NCBI RefSeq assembly: GCF_036588685.1
Contig: NC_086374.1
Location: 19,832,886 to 19,896,885 of the forward strand
Direction of reading: 5' to 3'
DNA: 64,000 nt
DNA from: Mytilus trossulus
Taxonomy: Eukaryota > Mollusca > Bivalvia > Mytilida > Mytilidae
The notes below the pieces were generated by a model that worked only from the letters and a program-made list of their open reading frames with translations, did no database searches and had not been told where the DNA came from. Numbering within the stretch: the first letter of the stretch is position 1; the number at the start of each line of letters is the position of its first letter. Made by a program: the position numbers and the translations under genes. Positions 48,701 to 61,429 of this stretch are shown here, one piece after another.

Positions 48701-51486
48701 TCCTAACCACTAGATAAATTTCAAAATGGATAACATAAACTTGGCACAGGCAATGTCATTCATTACTCTGACTGATGTTGAGCGAATCAGTTGGGTTTCT
48801 GTTGACTGGAGGCAATTAGTTATAGATTATGAATGGTGATCTCAAAAAGATCAATTTTCACACTTTTTTTTTATTTGGTATGGCAAAAGTGAGAAAAGCA
48901 ATCAAGTTGAGATAACCAATTATAATCTGTTTATCACTATTTTGCCTATGATATTTACATTGACAACAGCATATGCTTAGTTTCTAGCAATAATTATTCA
49001 CAAAACATGACTGTGCTGAGAAAGGAAATTATGAGTCAGTAAGTTCAAAGGGAAATTTTGTAAAATAGCAATAAAAACAGCTATCACATATCTAGTGAAT
49101 TAAAAGAGATATCTCCAAGTGAATTATCAGCACTCTCTAGGAAATTATAATTTGTATACTGCATCTGGACATTTCCTCACTAATTCATTTCAGAATACAC
49201 TAAGACTCAGAGTTAAATGATTCACTTGAAAGTTTAAGTATATAAATGATAATATACATGGAGTAAAATGTTTCCTTCTAAAAGTTGAAAAAATTGTCTT
49301 AGCTCACCATGCCCAGATATACAATGGATTAAGAGTTGTCTCCCTTCTACTGTTACAAATGCCATGAGCAACATTATACAGACATTGATCAGCTCTTCAA
49401 CATTTATATTCAGTTTTGGATTTACAAACATTTTGCTCTCAATTGCGAGTATCACTTAGAAGACCACATTTTATGATATATGAATCTTGTTTTCATGCTT
49501 TATTATGTTTTGACCTCATACATTTTGTCTGTATTTTAGATTAAAAGTAAATAGAGATATACCAGCTATTAGCATACTGTTATCTAAAGAACCATTGGAT
49601 TCCACCGAACTTGGGTTAGTATATTAATAGATTCTTACCAAATTCATTCAACTACATCTTTTTTATCTTCTTTGAAATATGACTATGAAATAAGTGTCTA
49701 GGCCATTCTTATTTTCCTAGTGTTTTTCTACTTCATTCTTGTCATACTTCTATGCAGATATTAGGCTGATAAGTGCTATTTCTAAAACTATTTTATATTT
49801 TCAGATCATATAAGAATTTTAATCAATTTGACTATTGTTTTAGTTTGTTACGGTTGCTGTACACAATTTGTTTTTAATAAAATTACAGTTAACTGTTTTC
49901 CTAGTGAAATATTGTCCTAATTCTTGATATGATTTTTGTCGAGCCTGCAACTCTTGTTGCAGAAAGCTCGACATAGGGATAGTGATCTGGCGGCGGCAGC
50001 GGAATTAGCTAACTTCTTAAAAGCTTTATATTTTAGAAGGTAGAAGACCTGGATGCTTCATACTTTGTATATAGATGCCTCATGTTACGAACTTTCCGTC
50101 AGTCACATGTCCAATGTCCTTGACCTCATTTTCATGGTTCAGTGACTACTTGAAAAAAAGTTAAGATTTTTTGTAATGTTAAATTCTCTCTTATTATAAG
50201 TAATGGGATAACTATATTTGGTATGTGCATACCTTGCAAGGTTCTCATGCCCGTCAGACAGTTTTCACTTGACCTCGACCTCATTTCATGGATCAGTGAA
50301 CAAGTTTAAGTTTTGGTGGTCAAGTCCATATCTCAGATACTATAAGCAACAGGTCTAGTATATTCGATGTATGGAAGGACTGTAAGGTGTACATTTTCAT
50401 GGTTCAGTGATTATAGTTAAGTTTTTGTGTTTTGGTCTGTTTTTCTTATACTTTATGCATTAGTCAACTATATTTGGTGTATGGAAATATTTTATGATCT
50501 ATATGTTTGTTACGCAGGTTTTATTTGACCTTGACCTCATTTTCACGGTCCATTGCTAGGTGTTAAGTGTTTGTGTTTTGGTCTGTTTTTCTTAATTTAT
50601 AAGCAATAAGTCAACTATATTTGTTGTATTGAAAATTGTTAGCTGTACATGTTTGTCTAGCATGGGTCAACTGACCTTGACCTCATTTTCATGGTTCATT
50701 GATCAATGTTTCGTTTTCTTTTCTTAATGTTGAGTTTATGTGACAGTTGTAATAAAGCTCTATATTTAGATCTATCAACATAATATCAATGATTAGTAAA
50801 GAAGGCGAGACATTTCAGTGTGTGCACTCTTGTTATAAGTTGCAAATATATCATCTTTTTATACAGACTATTTATTAATTTCTGTTATGAAACAAGTAGT
50901 TGTATTTATTTTTGTTCTTTGTATTTGGTAGATAGCTGTCTCAATGATAAAAATAACATGTCTCCTTATTTTCATAAAATAGTCTGTTTACAAATTTTAT
51001 AAAAGTAAATTATGATATATGATACAAAAAAAAAAGGAATTGTTTGATTATGCATTCTTTAACATTAGTGCCATGTTTATTTGTATTTTATATAGCTGTA
51101 ACAATCACGTAGGAATAAAATGATTACTCTATAAAAGTATGTGTTGCAGGCAATATAACAAAACTCAAACGAAAAAACACTGTTTACTTCGTTTGATAAT
51201 GGGTTTATTAATAATGAAGTCATATACATAATTATTATTTTGACCTTGTTTTCACAGGTATCAAGCACCTGGTTCCTACAATGCATTTTGGAAATCTGAC
51301 GAACAGAATACTGACAAACCAGCTAAAAAATATTCATATGGGAGAAGTGGTCCAGGGGGAGATAACTTCAAGAAAAGAGAAAAGAAAAGGAAGAATGACT
51401 TTCAAAAATCTCAGGGAGAAAAACAAGACAATCCAAAGATGAAAAAGGACAGTCAAAATTTAAAAGTAAACCAACAGTCAAGTTGA
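45788..51486 (+). CDS. RPP25L: RPP25/RPP25L-like Alba-domain RNase P/MRP subunit (6 exons, 204 aa)
   Basis: Coding exons: 45788-45928, 46465-46557, 47036-47070, 48556-48597, 49540-49614, 51258-51486; GT-AG introns and phases join to 205 codons including TGA. The Alba domain spans about residues 26-125: VNAGSKIRNLMGFAMKKM (about 30-47), MTWNGSGNAMNKAISCAEIM, KTKGLHQISKVYYRR, then IPAISILLSKEPLD (111-124) and GYQAPGSYNAFW. The tail (about 140-204) is lysine-rich and low complexity. In this family the protein pairs with the other Alba subunit (Rpp20/POP7) and binds the RNA of RNase P and RNase MRP in the nucleus or nucleolus (tRNA 5' and rRNA processing). Human RPP25 has 199 aa and RPP25L 163. 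The start ATG has A at -3 and G at +4. The exon begins at an acceptor (TTTCAG, 45778), so at least one 5' UTR exon lies upstream, not located. RPP25 and RPP25L split within vertebrates, so the symbol is approximate. Confidence 0.92.
46660..46875 (+). mobile_element. Family-2 fragment, RPP25-like intron 2
   Basis: 5'-truncated copy starting near TTTAGGTAAAAGTTTTTGGT, with GATGAAGTTGAAGTCCAATC, TACACATGTTCCCTATGATA and 3' CATCCATGTACTGGGGACAC, TTCTTGTTTTA. The 3' hairpin has a mismatch (ACTGGGG for ACTATGG). Confidence 0.75.
47320..48330 (+). repeat. ~170-bp imperfect tandem repeats, RPP25-like intron 3
   Basis: About five units with GTATAAGCATTGGCATAT, ATTTCCATGGAGATTATTTG, CATGGTCTATTGACTTTGAA and GTATTAGTTTGTGATTAGG. 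Bounded by CAAGACATAGG at the left and GGCGAGACATATCTCTGTG at the right, echoing the family-5 ends, so probably a diverged family-5 relative. A short AT run lies at about 47490-47503. Confidence 0.65.
49939..50836 (+). mobile_element. Family-5 element, RPP25-like intron 5
   Basis: 5' hairpin TCGAGC...CTGCAAC/GTTGCAG...GCTCGA, then ACATAGGGATAGTGATC and GGCGGCGG. Several ~150-200-bp imperfect monomers carry TGACCTTGACCTCATTTTCA and CAACTATATTTGGTGTATGG. The 3' end is AGTAAAGAAGGCGAGACATT, TCAGTGTGTGCACTC. It closely parallels 58218-59280. Confidence 0.8.
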
Positions 51487-51850
51487 TAATAGAATACATT
51501 TTAGGTTTACATATTTGTCCAGAAGATATTTATAAGTTTCAATTTGCCATGTGGAACTTACTAACTCAAAATCTGAGACACATCACTTACATAGAAAAAC
51601 ATCACTGATGTTTGAGATTTAATAACAATGAATAATGGTTCTTAATTTTCCAGTGAATGTACAGCCTATCAGAGTTGTACAAGTTGTTATCTTCAATTCA
51701 TATTAATACCATAGACTGGTGTTTCTAAAGGTGCTTTAATATAGTAATACATTTTGTTATGGAGACAGCAATTATTTAATGACATTAGAAAAATGTTACT
51801 GGTTATAAATTTGAATATGAAGTAGAATTGAATTGAAAAGTTTGTTATAA

Positions 51851-51856
51851 AATAAA
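51851..51856 (+). promoter_or_regulatory. RPP25-like polyadenylation signal
   Basis: AATAAA about 365 bp after the stop codon, followed by a T-rich run (CATTTTTTTTCATTTTT). It implies a 3' UTR near 390 nt. Confidence 0.55.
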
Positions 51857-51899
51857 ATACGATCAGATAACATGACATTTTTTTTCATTTTTATAGCTT

Positions 51900-54800
51900 G
51901 AAATGAATTGTATGTCACATATTTTGAATGAGGATGATTTTATATTGTTTTACTTTATAAGTTATTTTAGGAATTGAAAAAAAGTTTTGAAAAGTGTAAC
52001 CAGTAAGCCAATTATATCTTAAACAATTGTTCCAGTAAATAATTGGATTCAAGATGACTATAAATAATACAGCAATACCAAATTCTATAAATATATATCT
52101 TTTAACAAACTAAAATATACACACTGGCTCTATATATCTACAAATTTGATACAATCTAACAGCCTAAAATGGGATGGTCTGCCACTTCAAGACTGTGGGG
52201 TTGGTACAGTCTGTCCGCAAGATGTGACATTATGTCACTAACAGACATTGCGGGGGTGGAACAACCTGTCCTCAGAGTGGAATAGTCTGCTTTGCCAACT
52301 ATTGAACAACCTGTCCTCAGTACTAAATGTCCTTTAAATAGTATTGCTCTTATGCAACAAATATCTGATCAAAGTTACTTTGTAGGTTTACTGGTCTTCT
52401 TCTCTGTAAGAACATTGACCAAACTTTGACAGTACAAAGACAGCCTCAAGTGACATTGCTCATCCACACATATACTCCATGCCGAATATATTATTTCCTT
52501 GATAGAGGTGTTCTGCAAATGTTTCCCTTACTGAACATGCACATCTCTCACAAATGTTCATATTAACCTTATACCAGGCTAATGACTGTCCAGCCAAACA
52601 TACAAATCGACACAGCACTTGTTCCAGCTTGAAATATATCAACCAAGAATTTCACTATTACTGGATAGGTTGATCTCATGATGTTGAATATAGGTGATGT
52701 AATATTGTATAATAACAAATGAAAGACAAATTTAATGTAAAGCTGTAGAAATATTCATCTCGCCTGCTTAATATTCAAACAAAGTTGTTTGATTTGGGAT
52801 ATTTATTCTTCATATCAGTCTGTCTATGAAATGTGCAAGAATAAATTCAAACTGTCAAATGGATTTCATTTAAACTTCACAAAAAAGTTGCAAAAAAAAT
52901 CAATTCTGATCACATGTCTTAAAGAAAGTATAATTCAACTTGTCTGTTTTATTTGTGTTGATAAGTTGCTCTATCATTCATGATTGACATGTGTCCCACT
53001 ATATAATATTACCGTTTATTTTAGATAACCAAAAGTTGTTTTTTATCAAGAGGTTTTATCACTAGACAGATGCCAATTCAATATATCAATTTTTAATCGC
53101 CTTATGTTGCAAAATATTGTGAATAAATATAGTTGAAGTATAAGGATAAAATTGACAATATTCATGGATTGTCCATTGAAATGCATCAAACTTTCAACAC
53201 TTGTCAAGTTATAGAAATAGTTACCAAGACAATCTGAAAAGACTATTAAAAAAATCCTTATGTGAAATATATTTATGTGAAATTTCTTTGATGAATTGGT
53301 GACTTAACCAGATATTGATAGTGATATACTTTATATTGCCAGTCAATATGTCATTATTTAGAGGAGTCAAATTGTAAAGTCCACAGTTATGTACAACAAT
53401 GGTGACAGTTTTGTCTGTTTAATCCAATGTAAACACATTCTCTATAAAAGCCACATGAGACAAGCTTTAACAAACATAAAGAAAACTTTATCTGTACTTT
53501 GCCTTGTTCGATCTGTAGAAGACACAAGAGAACAATTTTCTTAAATATTTGAAATAGGAAATTATACATTTTTTAAAGGTTAAAGGAGAAACACTTTTGG
53601 ACAATTTGAGGAGCTGTTAATTTCACAGTTTTTCTATGATTAAATTAGTTAAATGTATGCTTTTGTAAGGTGATCTTTGTATACAAGATTATATTTTGTA
53701 ATTGTGTGGTTGAACTTTCATGCAAACAGTGTCTCATGATAACATCAGGAAAAAATTGTGAATGAGATAAAAATAAGTGACAACCATTGCTACAATTGCT
53801 TCCTAAATAATACAACATAAACTGGTCATATGTTAATACTCTTACTTTCTATCTTCTAATATTTACTGCATATTTTGACACATAAGTATACACCTTTCTA
53901 CCTTTACATACAAAAATGTTATAATGGCATAAAAGTACATATGTTAATCTTTGTACTCTGTAGGCATCTAAGGAACAAAATCAAATCTCAAGTTTTACTT
54001 ATCACTTTGCTCACAGTGAAAATATAAACAGAAAACAATAGCCTAATGACAAAACAATCATTATATTCATTATTTTTCATGGCACAACCATGTTTATTTA
54101 TGAAAGGGTAGACACTTTAAAACAACTAAATTTTATTAAAACAGTTTGCAGCTACAAGTTTAATATTTGTATAAATATTGACAGCTTGATAACAATATTG
54201 ATTAAATGTTGATTTGCTTTATACTTACATCCCATGTCAAATGTTTCATATGGTGAATAAAAGAAGGGATATATCCCTATGAAAAGCATCTCACCAACAC
54301 AATAAGATTTGAAAGACATCAATATCTGAACTTGGTCTTCAAAAGTAAACAAATATCAAAATATCTATACCAAATGTCAAGCTCTGAATCACCTCTAGAG
54401 AAGTTGTGAAGAGAATTATTTGGGATAAAGAAAGATCTGCCATAATATTTAATATACAAAACCTTAGATAGGAAACTTCAAGGCTAACTATACGATGACT
54501 ATATGCAATTTGAAGAATAGCCAATAAGTAATGTAATATCAGTTAATTATTCAGATAGGTAGACTGAATAGAAAAATAAAACTGACATCCTAACAATAGG
54601 TATTAATTCTGGGAAATATAATCTTGCATCATTTTATGTAATAAAAATAAGTTAATTATTTTAATCATTACAAATTAAAAATTTATATAAATATTTATCC
54701 TGTATATATAACCTTGATATACCTATACAGCATGTTTTATATTACCTGTAGGCAGGTAACAGATGGACGGATGTTGTGTGATTCATCTGACACACATATT

Positions 54801-55340
54801 TATTTTCAGCTGATTTATAAACTATCATATAATACATAGATATCATATGATGGAACGATGCTCAGAGGAAAAGCTTGCAAACGAAAATGATGTATAAATT
54901 TCACCCTTTGATAGATTATAAATAGGCTGATATATAATATATGTAAGTCTAGAGAGAGAGAGTTGGGAGGCTTCTGAAATGTATATTGATGCAGTGTACA
55001 TATATACTACCAACTCAGCAAAACTGCATACATACTACCTTTCTATTTTATACAAACAAATTTTGGATGGTAATTTTGTTCTAAAGGGAATAAATTCAAA
55101 GAAAAAATATTTGAAATAAGAGGGAAATGTGTCCATGGGACACAGATGCCCTTGCTTGTAAATATGCAATAGATAATGTACTAATTCAAAACTATTGATG
55201 TTGTGTTTCCTTTTACTTTAAAATAAATGTTATTTGTTTCTGTATGTTGTCTTTAAAGTTTGCATTAGGTTTTCAGTGCACAAAACAGCAAATTCACAAT
55301 TTCGTCTTTTATAAAGGGGCATAACTCCAGAGCGGCGAAA
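51900..55340. other. Gene-free AT-rich stretch
   Basis: No convincing exon. A minus-strand frame at 52460-52642 has mixed residues (including LEQVLCRFVCLAGQ) and an acceptor-like TTTCAAG before it, but no recognisable family, so it is not called. A short irregular repeat of ACCTGTCCTCAG lies near 52265-52320. Confidence 0.4.
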
Positions 55341-55344
55341 GTGA

Positions 55345-55670
55345 TTCCACCTAGTCCTATAACATATGACTTCGCATTCTTATTCAATTTCTAGCGTTTT
55401 TTATACTGGTATTTACATTTTTTATTTTTTTGAATGCTCGGGTGGTTTAGTAGATAGTAGAAAAAATATCAGAACAGTAAACAGAAATAGTAAATAATGC
55501 CCCCGAGGTCATATGTTATAGGACTATGATGCCACCCAAACTCAACTTGGTCTGTGTTTGGTGTTAACAGAGACAATTGGCTGTAACAAAATAAAGTTAT
55601 AAAGAAAACGTGAAAGTGATGCTACCCAAATTGAAAATAAAACAGTGTATAGGATCCATAACATATAGTT
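55345..55670. repeat. Inverted repeats around CCTATAACATATGAC
   Basis: TAGTCCTATAACATATGAC (about 55353) is inverted as GTCATATGTTATAGGACTA (about 55509), with weaker flanking pairing of GTGATTCCACC and GGTGGCATC-type sequence. A partial third copy (GGATCCATAACATATAG) lies near 55650. Probably a MITE. Confidence 0.65.
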
Positions 55671-55999
55671 GAGGCAAACTTTAGAGAACGGAATCTAATG
55701 TCGGCCTGTACAGATGGACAAGTGTAAACCCTAATGTCATCGTGGCATAGTGGTGGGTGAATCATTGAACAATCTTATAAGCAGTATAATCAATCAAATT
55801 TTCAAACGCCAGTCGCATTTTTTTTTTAGAGACAACATATTAACAATTTTACAATATAGCAGTAGTGACTGGGTGGCAATACATTGAATTGATGTATGAA
55901 GAAGGAGGGTTTGTTAAAAACAATTAGAAAATGTGTTTTGCAACAGACCAATTACATACCTGCCAACTTTTCAAAATGCCCATGGGGGTTTTACGTGCA

Positions 56000-57540
56000 A
56001 GATGGCTTTCAAAATCCTACAAAAAAACTTCAAAGGGGCCTTCAAAGTTTATTTGCTTCTTCATACTTATACAATCCCAACCCATTGTAAAAAAAAAATT
56101 GTTTTATTTTAAATTGTGGACACAATTGCTCTTTTAAAATTTCCAATTGGGAGCCTCCATGGGGGAAACCTCCGCAAATAGTGACAGTTGACAGGTAATT
56201 AAAAGAAAATAACAAAAATCCCGAACTCCTTTTCCTGAAATGTTGCTTCATTTCTTGAAAGTGCAGAGAGATGATTGGCTCTTATTCTACATGATTGAAG
56301 TTTACAATTGACGCGTTGTTCGCAATTCTGTAATATTAGCTTCAAATATAGCTTTTACACATTTGTATAGACATGATGACCTTGTCTTGCAAGCTTATCA
56401 TTGTTGTTTTAAATGAATACGACAATCCTGTTTCATTCATAAACTGCATACCAGAACGCACTAGTTTCAACTTTGAAAATAGCTTTGTTGTTAATCTTTA
56501 TATATATTGATTAAGTCTGTTTAAGACGCATTTAGACTAAATCAATATTCTATATATTTGATAAATAGAATGTGCTTAGAATAGTTTCTTTAATCGAATA
56601 AACAAATCTGTATTCCCTAAATAGATTTAATTACTAAATTACTTAAAAAACAGTAATTTTATGGGATAAGACTTCATATTATTACAGATTTTAACAAATA
56701 TTTGACACTGAACGATATTAAAAAGTGATCATCAAACAATCATTAAACATGACACGCGACATGACAAACCACTAACAAGTTGCAAAACTCGACCGACAAA
56801 GACACAAAAACGAAAAATGTGGGGCATAAAACTTGACTAGACTGAAACATATTTTTTTCTGATTACCTTAATCATGTACCGGTAACCGGTATAATATAAC
56901 TATGCAGAAATAGTTTTGAGAGAAATTTTGCGAAAATGAAATGGACTTTTTGGGGAAACAGCCTGATTAATGACAAAACAATATGCTCGAAACCAACGCC
57001 CGAGCCACTGGGTCACATGCTGCTGACTTGAGCCAGGCACACAAAAGAATTGGCAGGGTTCAACCTTCTCCTGACCTGGAACATACGTGTAACAAACAAA
57101 AAACAGTCGAAAATGACACATCTGATTGGCATGAAACACATAATAACAATAAACATAAAGTCAAATACACAAAGTACCGAAATATCGTTTCTTTTGTCGT
57201 AAAGTTTTATTTTATTTTTTCCTTTTTGAAACTGAAATATCCAAGTTTGACCCTCGGAAAAGACAATTTGCTGTTCATATTATATTTATTTGAAATAGTT
57301 ACTTTAAGTAAATTTTCGCAGATAAGACATATGTTGGCTAGGAGAAAAGTATTCGCTTTAATCATCCTATCGCAGTTCCAGGAAGTTTATCTCGGAAATT
57401 AAACCTTTTCACCACAAAAATGAGAAGTTCTGCAAACTGATTTTTCAGATGACCATTTTTCTAAATAAGGAAACGTTTGTTAGCAAATGGATACGTGGAG
57501 ACGTGAGTAAAGCGCCGAAAAGTTTCAATTACATTTAAAA
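56000..57540. other. No supported gene
   Basis: Contains a 139-codon open frame (56983-57402) whose middle (CAACCTTCTCCTGACCTGGA and following) resembles the repeat text at 58016-58050. It lacks recognisable domains and its second half is low-complexity and hydrophobic, so it is not called a gene. A short palindrome ACCGGTAACCGGT lies at about 56878-56890. Confidence 0.4.
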
Positions 57541-57599
57541 TTAATGAATTCCATTATTTCCGTATGCTTTATTACAAAAGTCAATAACTGCTTCTTTAT

Positions 57600-58200
57600 A
57601 AGTAGGGCAACTCATAGATCGAAAATAAACTAACAACGCCATGGCTGAAAAGAAAAAGACAAACAGACAAATAATAATAATACACAAGACATAACAAAGA
57701 ACACTAAAGACTAAGCAACACGCTCCCCTACAAAAGCTGGGGTGATGACAACTGCTCCAGAAGGGTAAGCAGATCGTGTGTTATTACAAACCCGGTAAAT
57801 GATCGTGAAAAGGGGAACGGGATTTTAGTTACGACATAAGGAAAATACCCGATATCAGCCGTGAAACATCTTTAAATTTGGTAAGAGAACTAGTTAAAAG
57901 GCGTAAAAAGATTAGTAGAAACGAGAAACACTTATGAATCACATCAAAAAACGACAACAGCTTAATATCAGATTCCTAACTTAGGACAAATGCAGCGGGT
58001 TTAAACGTTTTTATAGGTCCAAACCTTCACCCTGATCTGATACAAACCTGTATTTAAGGGCCAGTTGAAGGACGCCTCCAGGTGCGGGAATTTCTCACTG
58101 CATTGAAGACCTGTTGGTGACCATCTGCTGTTGTCTGTTCTATGGTCGGGTTGTTGTCTCTTTGACACATTCCCCATTTCCATTCTCAATTTTATATGCA
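57600..58200. repeat. Composite dispersed repeat
   Basis: Left part: GCCATGGCTGAAAAGAAAAA, ACACGCTCCCCTACAAAAGC, CTCCAGAAGGGTAAGCAGAT. Right part: GCAGCGGGTTTAAACG, GGACGCCTCCAGGTGCGGGA, GGTCGGGTTGTTGTCTCTTT and CCATTTCCATTCTC, the inverse of the repeat at 14743. I recall such blocks as common in mussel DNA. Family-5 sequence starts directly after it. Confidence 0.6.
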
Positions 58201-58217
58201 TCCTCTATTATGAATAG

Positions 58218-59280
58218 CAGAAAGCTCGACATAGGGATAGTGATCCGGCGGCGGCGTCGTTAGCTAACTTCTTTAAAAGCTTTATATTTTAGAAGGTGGA
58301 AGACCTGGATGCTTCATACTTTGTATATGGATGCCTTATGTTACGAAGTTTCCGTCAGTCACATGTTCAATGTCCTTGGCCTCATTTTCATGGCTCAGTG
58401 GCTACTTGAAAAAAGTTAAGATTTTTTGTAATGTTAAATTATCTCTTATTATAAGTAATAGGATTACTATATTTGGAATGTGCGTACCTTGCGAGATCCT
58501 CTTACCCGTCAGACAGTTTTCACTTGACCTCGACCTCATTTCATGGATCAGTGAACAAGGTTAAGTTTTGTTGGTAAAGTCCATATATAAAATAATATAA
58601 GCAATATGTCTATTATATTCTGTGTATGAAAGGGCTGTAAGGTGCACATGTGCAACTGGCTGGCGTCATCTGACCTTGACCTCATTTTCATGGTTCAGTG
58701 GTTATAGTGAAATGTTTGTGTTTTGGTCTGTTTTTCTTACACTATGCAATAGGTCTACTATATTTGGTGTATGGAATGATTGTAAGGTGTACATGTAAAG
58801 CTGGCAGGTGTCATCTGACCTTGACCACATTTTCATGGTTCAGTGGTCAAAGTTAAGTTTTTGAGTTTTGGTCTATTTTTATAATACCATATGCAATAGG
58901 TCAACCATATTTGGAGTCTGGAAATATTTTATGATCTATATGTCAGTCGTGCAGGTTTTATTTGACCTTGGCCTCATTTTCATGGATCATTGCTCAGTGT
59001 TCTATTTTTGTGTTTTGATCTGTTTTTCTTCAACTATAAGGCAATAAGTCAACTATATTTGTTGTATGAAAGAATTGTTAGCTGTACATGCCTGCTTGGA
59101 ATAGTTCATTTGACCTTCACCTCATTTTCATGGTCAATTGGTCAATGTTTACCGGTAGTTTCTTGGTTAATGTTTAGCTTTATGTGACAGTTGTAATAAA
59201 GCTTTATATTTAGGACTATAAACATAATATCAATGATTAGTAAAGAAGGCGAGACATTTCAGCATGTGCACTGTTGTTAT
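58218..59280 (+). mobile_element. Family-5 element, second long copy
   Basis: Starts inside the 5' hairpin (CAGAAAGCTCGACATAGGG), with GGCGGCGGCGTCGTTAGC, monomers carrying TGACCTTGACCTCATTTTCA, and the 3' end AGTAAAGAAGGCGAGACATT, TCAGCATGTGCACT. It is collinear with 49939-50836 but has about one more monomer. Confidence 0.8.
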
Positions 59281-59821
59281 ACATATACAAGAAAACGGAG
59301 ACGGAGACTGGGCTCTATAAATGATGGTGTTTGCATTGTCTGGTTCTGATTGTATATTTCTGAAATACACCAATAAACCAACCTACTAGTAATATAGACA
59401 ACTTAACATTTCAAGCTACACAACTTTTTTGAAATTTTCGTTTTAAAAAGTCAAGATTGCAATTCTTATACAATCAATATGTTATACTTTTATGAATAAG
59501 AAAGCAGTTAGTGGGAAAGTCTCCATTGATAATTATAGTTCTATTTAAAGGTAATGCTTTACAGTAGAAAAGTTCGCTTAAAAGAAACACCATATGTTGA
59601 TCGATCTATCCGTAAAACCTTATTATAAGGATAGGTTAATAAATGTGAAAAATATATATGTCTTTCTTATAAAAAAAAAATATGGGGGTTGGCTGTTTGG
59701 TACTTTCCAAAAAAGATTCGGACAATTGAAAAGGCTTGGGCGGCCAGTGATGCTGATTTTCTCCACGGCTGAGACTGATAGGGACTTATATGTACAGTAA
59801 GTAAATATTATATATAACTAT

Positions 59822-60006
59822 ACCAGAGGAACTGACATACGAGTGATGTCCTCGTCACGCGGTGTCCGGGAGAAGAGGAACTGACATACGAGTGATGTCC
59901 TCGTCACGCGGCGTCCGGGAGAAGAGGCACTGACAAACGAGTGATGTCCTCGTGCGTCCGGGACCAGAGGAACTGACATACAAGTGATGCCCTCGTGCGT
60001 CCGGGA
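59822..60006. repeat. CpG-rich minisatellite, four copies
   Basis: Units of about 51, 51, 42 and 42 bp sharing AGAGGAACTGACATACGAGT, GATGTCCTCGT and GCGTCCGGGA; the last two lack the CACGCG block. It is GC- and CpG-rich against an AT-rich background. Overlapping open frames on the minus strand are by-products of the repetition. Confidence 0.88.
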
Positions 60007-60778
60007 AATGCATGTATGGCATGCGCTTTCCATACAGAAGGATCATTATATTAACACACACACATAAGATGCATTGACTTGTAACAATCTCATGATCCAC
60101 TCTTGTGATGGTAGTGACTGTCACAAAATCCACTCATAGTCTGGTGACTTACTATGTTTTTATTAATAACTTGCACCGTGTTTCTATATATTACTTTTCT
60201 TTTAATTTTTAGGTACAGAGAAATCCTCATTTTTCGATCAATTCTATAAAACTCTTGGTGCTGTTTATGTGTGTATACATTTAGAACAGAAAGGGATACA
60301 AGAACATCGATTTGCCCAAAACGACGTTCGTCTAAACCACACTTCTTACCATTTTGTGCGTTGAAATTATACCGAATGTGAATGGTATGTATTATACTTT
60401 TGTTTACAGAGTTTATGTCAGTTGTTATATTTTGTCTATTTTTCTTTACAAAAAAATAATACTAGAAATGTATACTTTCAATAAATAAACTAATTCGGGT
60501 ACTGGAAAAGCACCTCATCACAACCAGTTGCACCTCGTTATATGTCAATTGTCAACAAACAGTGCGGGTAGGTATATCCCATGCAATTTGAGGACCAGTT
60601 TGAGGATCACGATAGATTGGTTTGTTTTCAGTATCCAGTGGCAAATAGTACATCATATATCAGAACGAGAATATATTGAGATAGGTTAAACCAGCACGTT
60701 TATTCGGATTGATATTTTCCAAACGTGCTTTTTCACAATGTAAAAGTCCACAGGATGACATATCACATCTATCGTGAC

Positions 60779-60895
60779 CAGTCTGATTAAAATCAAACAT
60801 TTCAGCTCTCCCCTTTTCTGATATGTCACGTGGGACAGTCAGATTAAAATCAACCTTTCAGCGCTCCCGTTTTCTAATATATGAATAAACGATAG
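60779..60895. repeat. ~57-bp direct duplication
   Basis: GTCTGATTAAAATCAAACAT with CAGCTCTCCCCTTTTCTGAT is repeated as GTCAGATTAAAATCAACC with CAGCGCTCCCGTTTTCTAAT. A reversed echo (TTTGATTGTAATCAGACTG) occurs at about 60909. Confidence 0.65.
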
Positions 60896-60928
60896 CAGGT
60901 TATGGGTTTGATTGTAATCAGACTGTTT

Positions 60929-61075
60929 TGGGGCCCTTTATAGCTTGTTGTTCGGTGTGAGCCAAGGCTCCGTGTTGAAGGCCGTACTTTTACCTATAAT
61001 GGTTTTCTTTTTAAATTGTTACTTGGATGGAGAGTTGTCTCATTGGCACTCACACCACATCTTCCTATATATATG
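60929..61075 (+). repeat. SINE-like dispersed repeat (GGGGCCCTTTATAGC family)
   Basis: GGGGCCCTTTATAGCTTGTT, GAAGGCCGTACTTTTACC, GAGTTGTCTCATTGGCACTC and ACACCACATCTTCCTA. It is the most complete of the three plus-strand copies. Confidence 0.65.
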
Positions 61076-61218
61076 TACCCAGACAAATCATTCTTATTCA
61101 GAAGCCGACCAGTCTTTCCTCTAAATCCTAAATATCAAGTGTTATACTATATAAATTGATAAAGTAGTTGCTGGTAAAAGTTTAAATCAAATATAATGAA
61201 GACCAGCTTTATTTCTAA

Positions 61219-61345
61219 TATATTGCCTGGCTTTTCATTACAATTATTTCTGGTGTATTACCTGGCTGTTCAGTACAATTGTTTCTGGTGTATTACCTGA
61301 CTGTTCAGTACAACTATTTCTGGTGTATTACCTGACTGTTATTTA
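61219..61345. repeat. ~41-bp tandem repeat, about 3.5 copies
   Basis: Units of ATTTCTGGTGTATTACCTG followed by CTGTTCAGTACAA; the first unit is more diverged. A family-5-like tail (GGCGAGACATTAGCGAGTGC) follows at about 61388. Confidence 0.8.
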
Positions 61346-61429
61346 TCTTGAGGACTTTCAACAGACATTCAAATAGTCAGTAAAACAGGCGAGACATTAG
61401 CGAGTGCACTCTTGGTTTTTTAACTTGTA

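Noticed and set aside
52460-52642. Possible terminal exon of an unknown minus-strand gene
   Set aside because: It has an acceptor-like sequence and a balanced composition, but no upstream exon and no recognisable family; too weak to call.
56983-57402. 139-codon plus-strand open frame, the longest in the window
   Set aside because: Part of it matches dispersed repeat text seen near 58016, the second half is low-complexity and hydrophobic, and no family is recognisable.
59818-60133. Minus-strand frames with repeated peptide units
   Set aside because: Produced by translating the CpG-rich minisatellite; no start context, splice structure or similarity.
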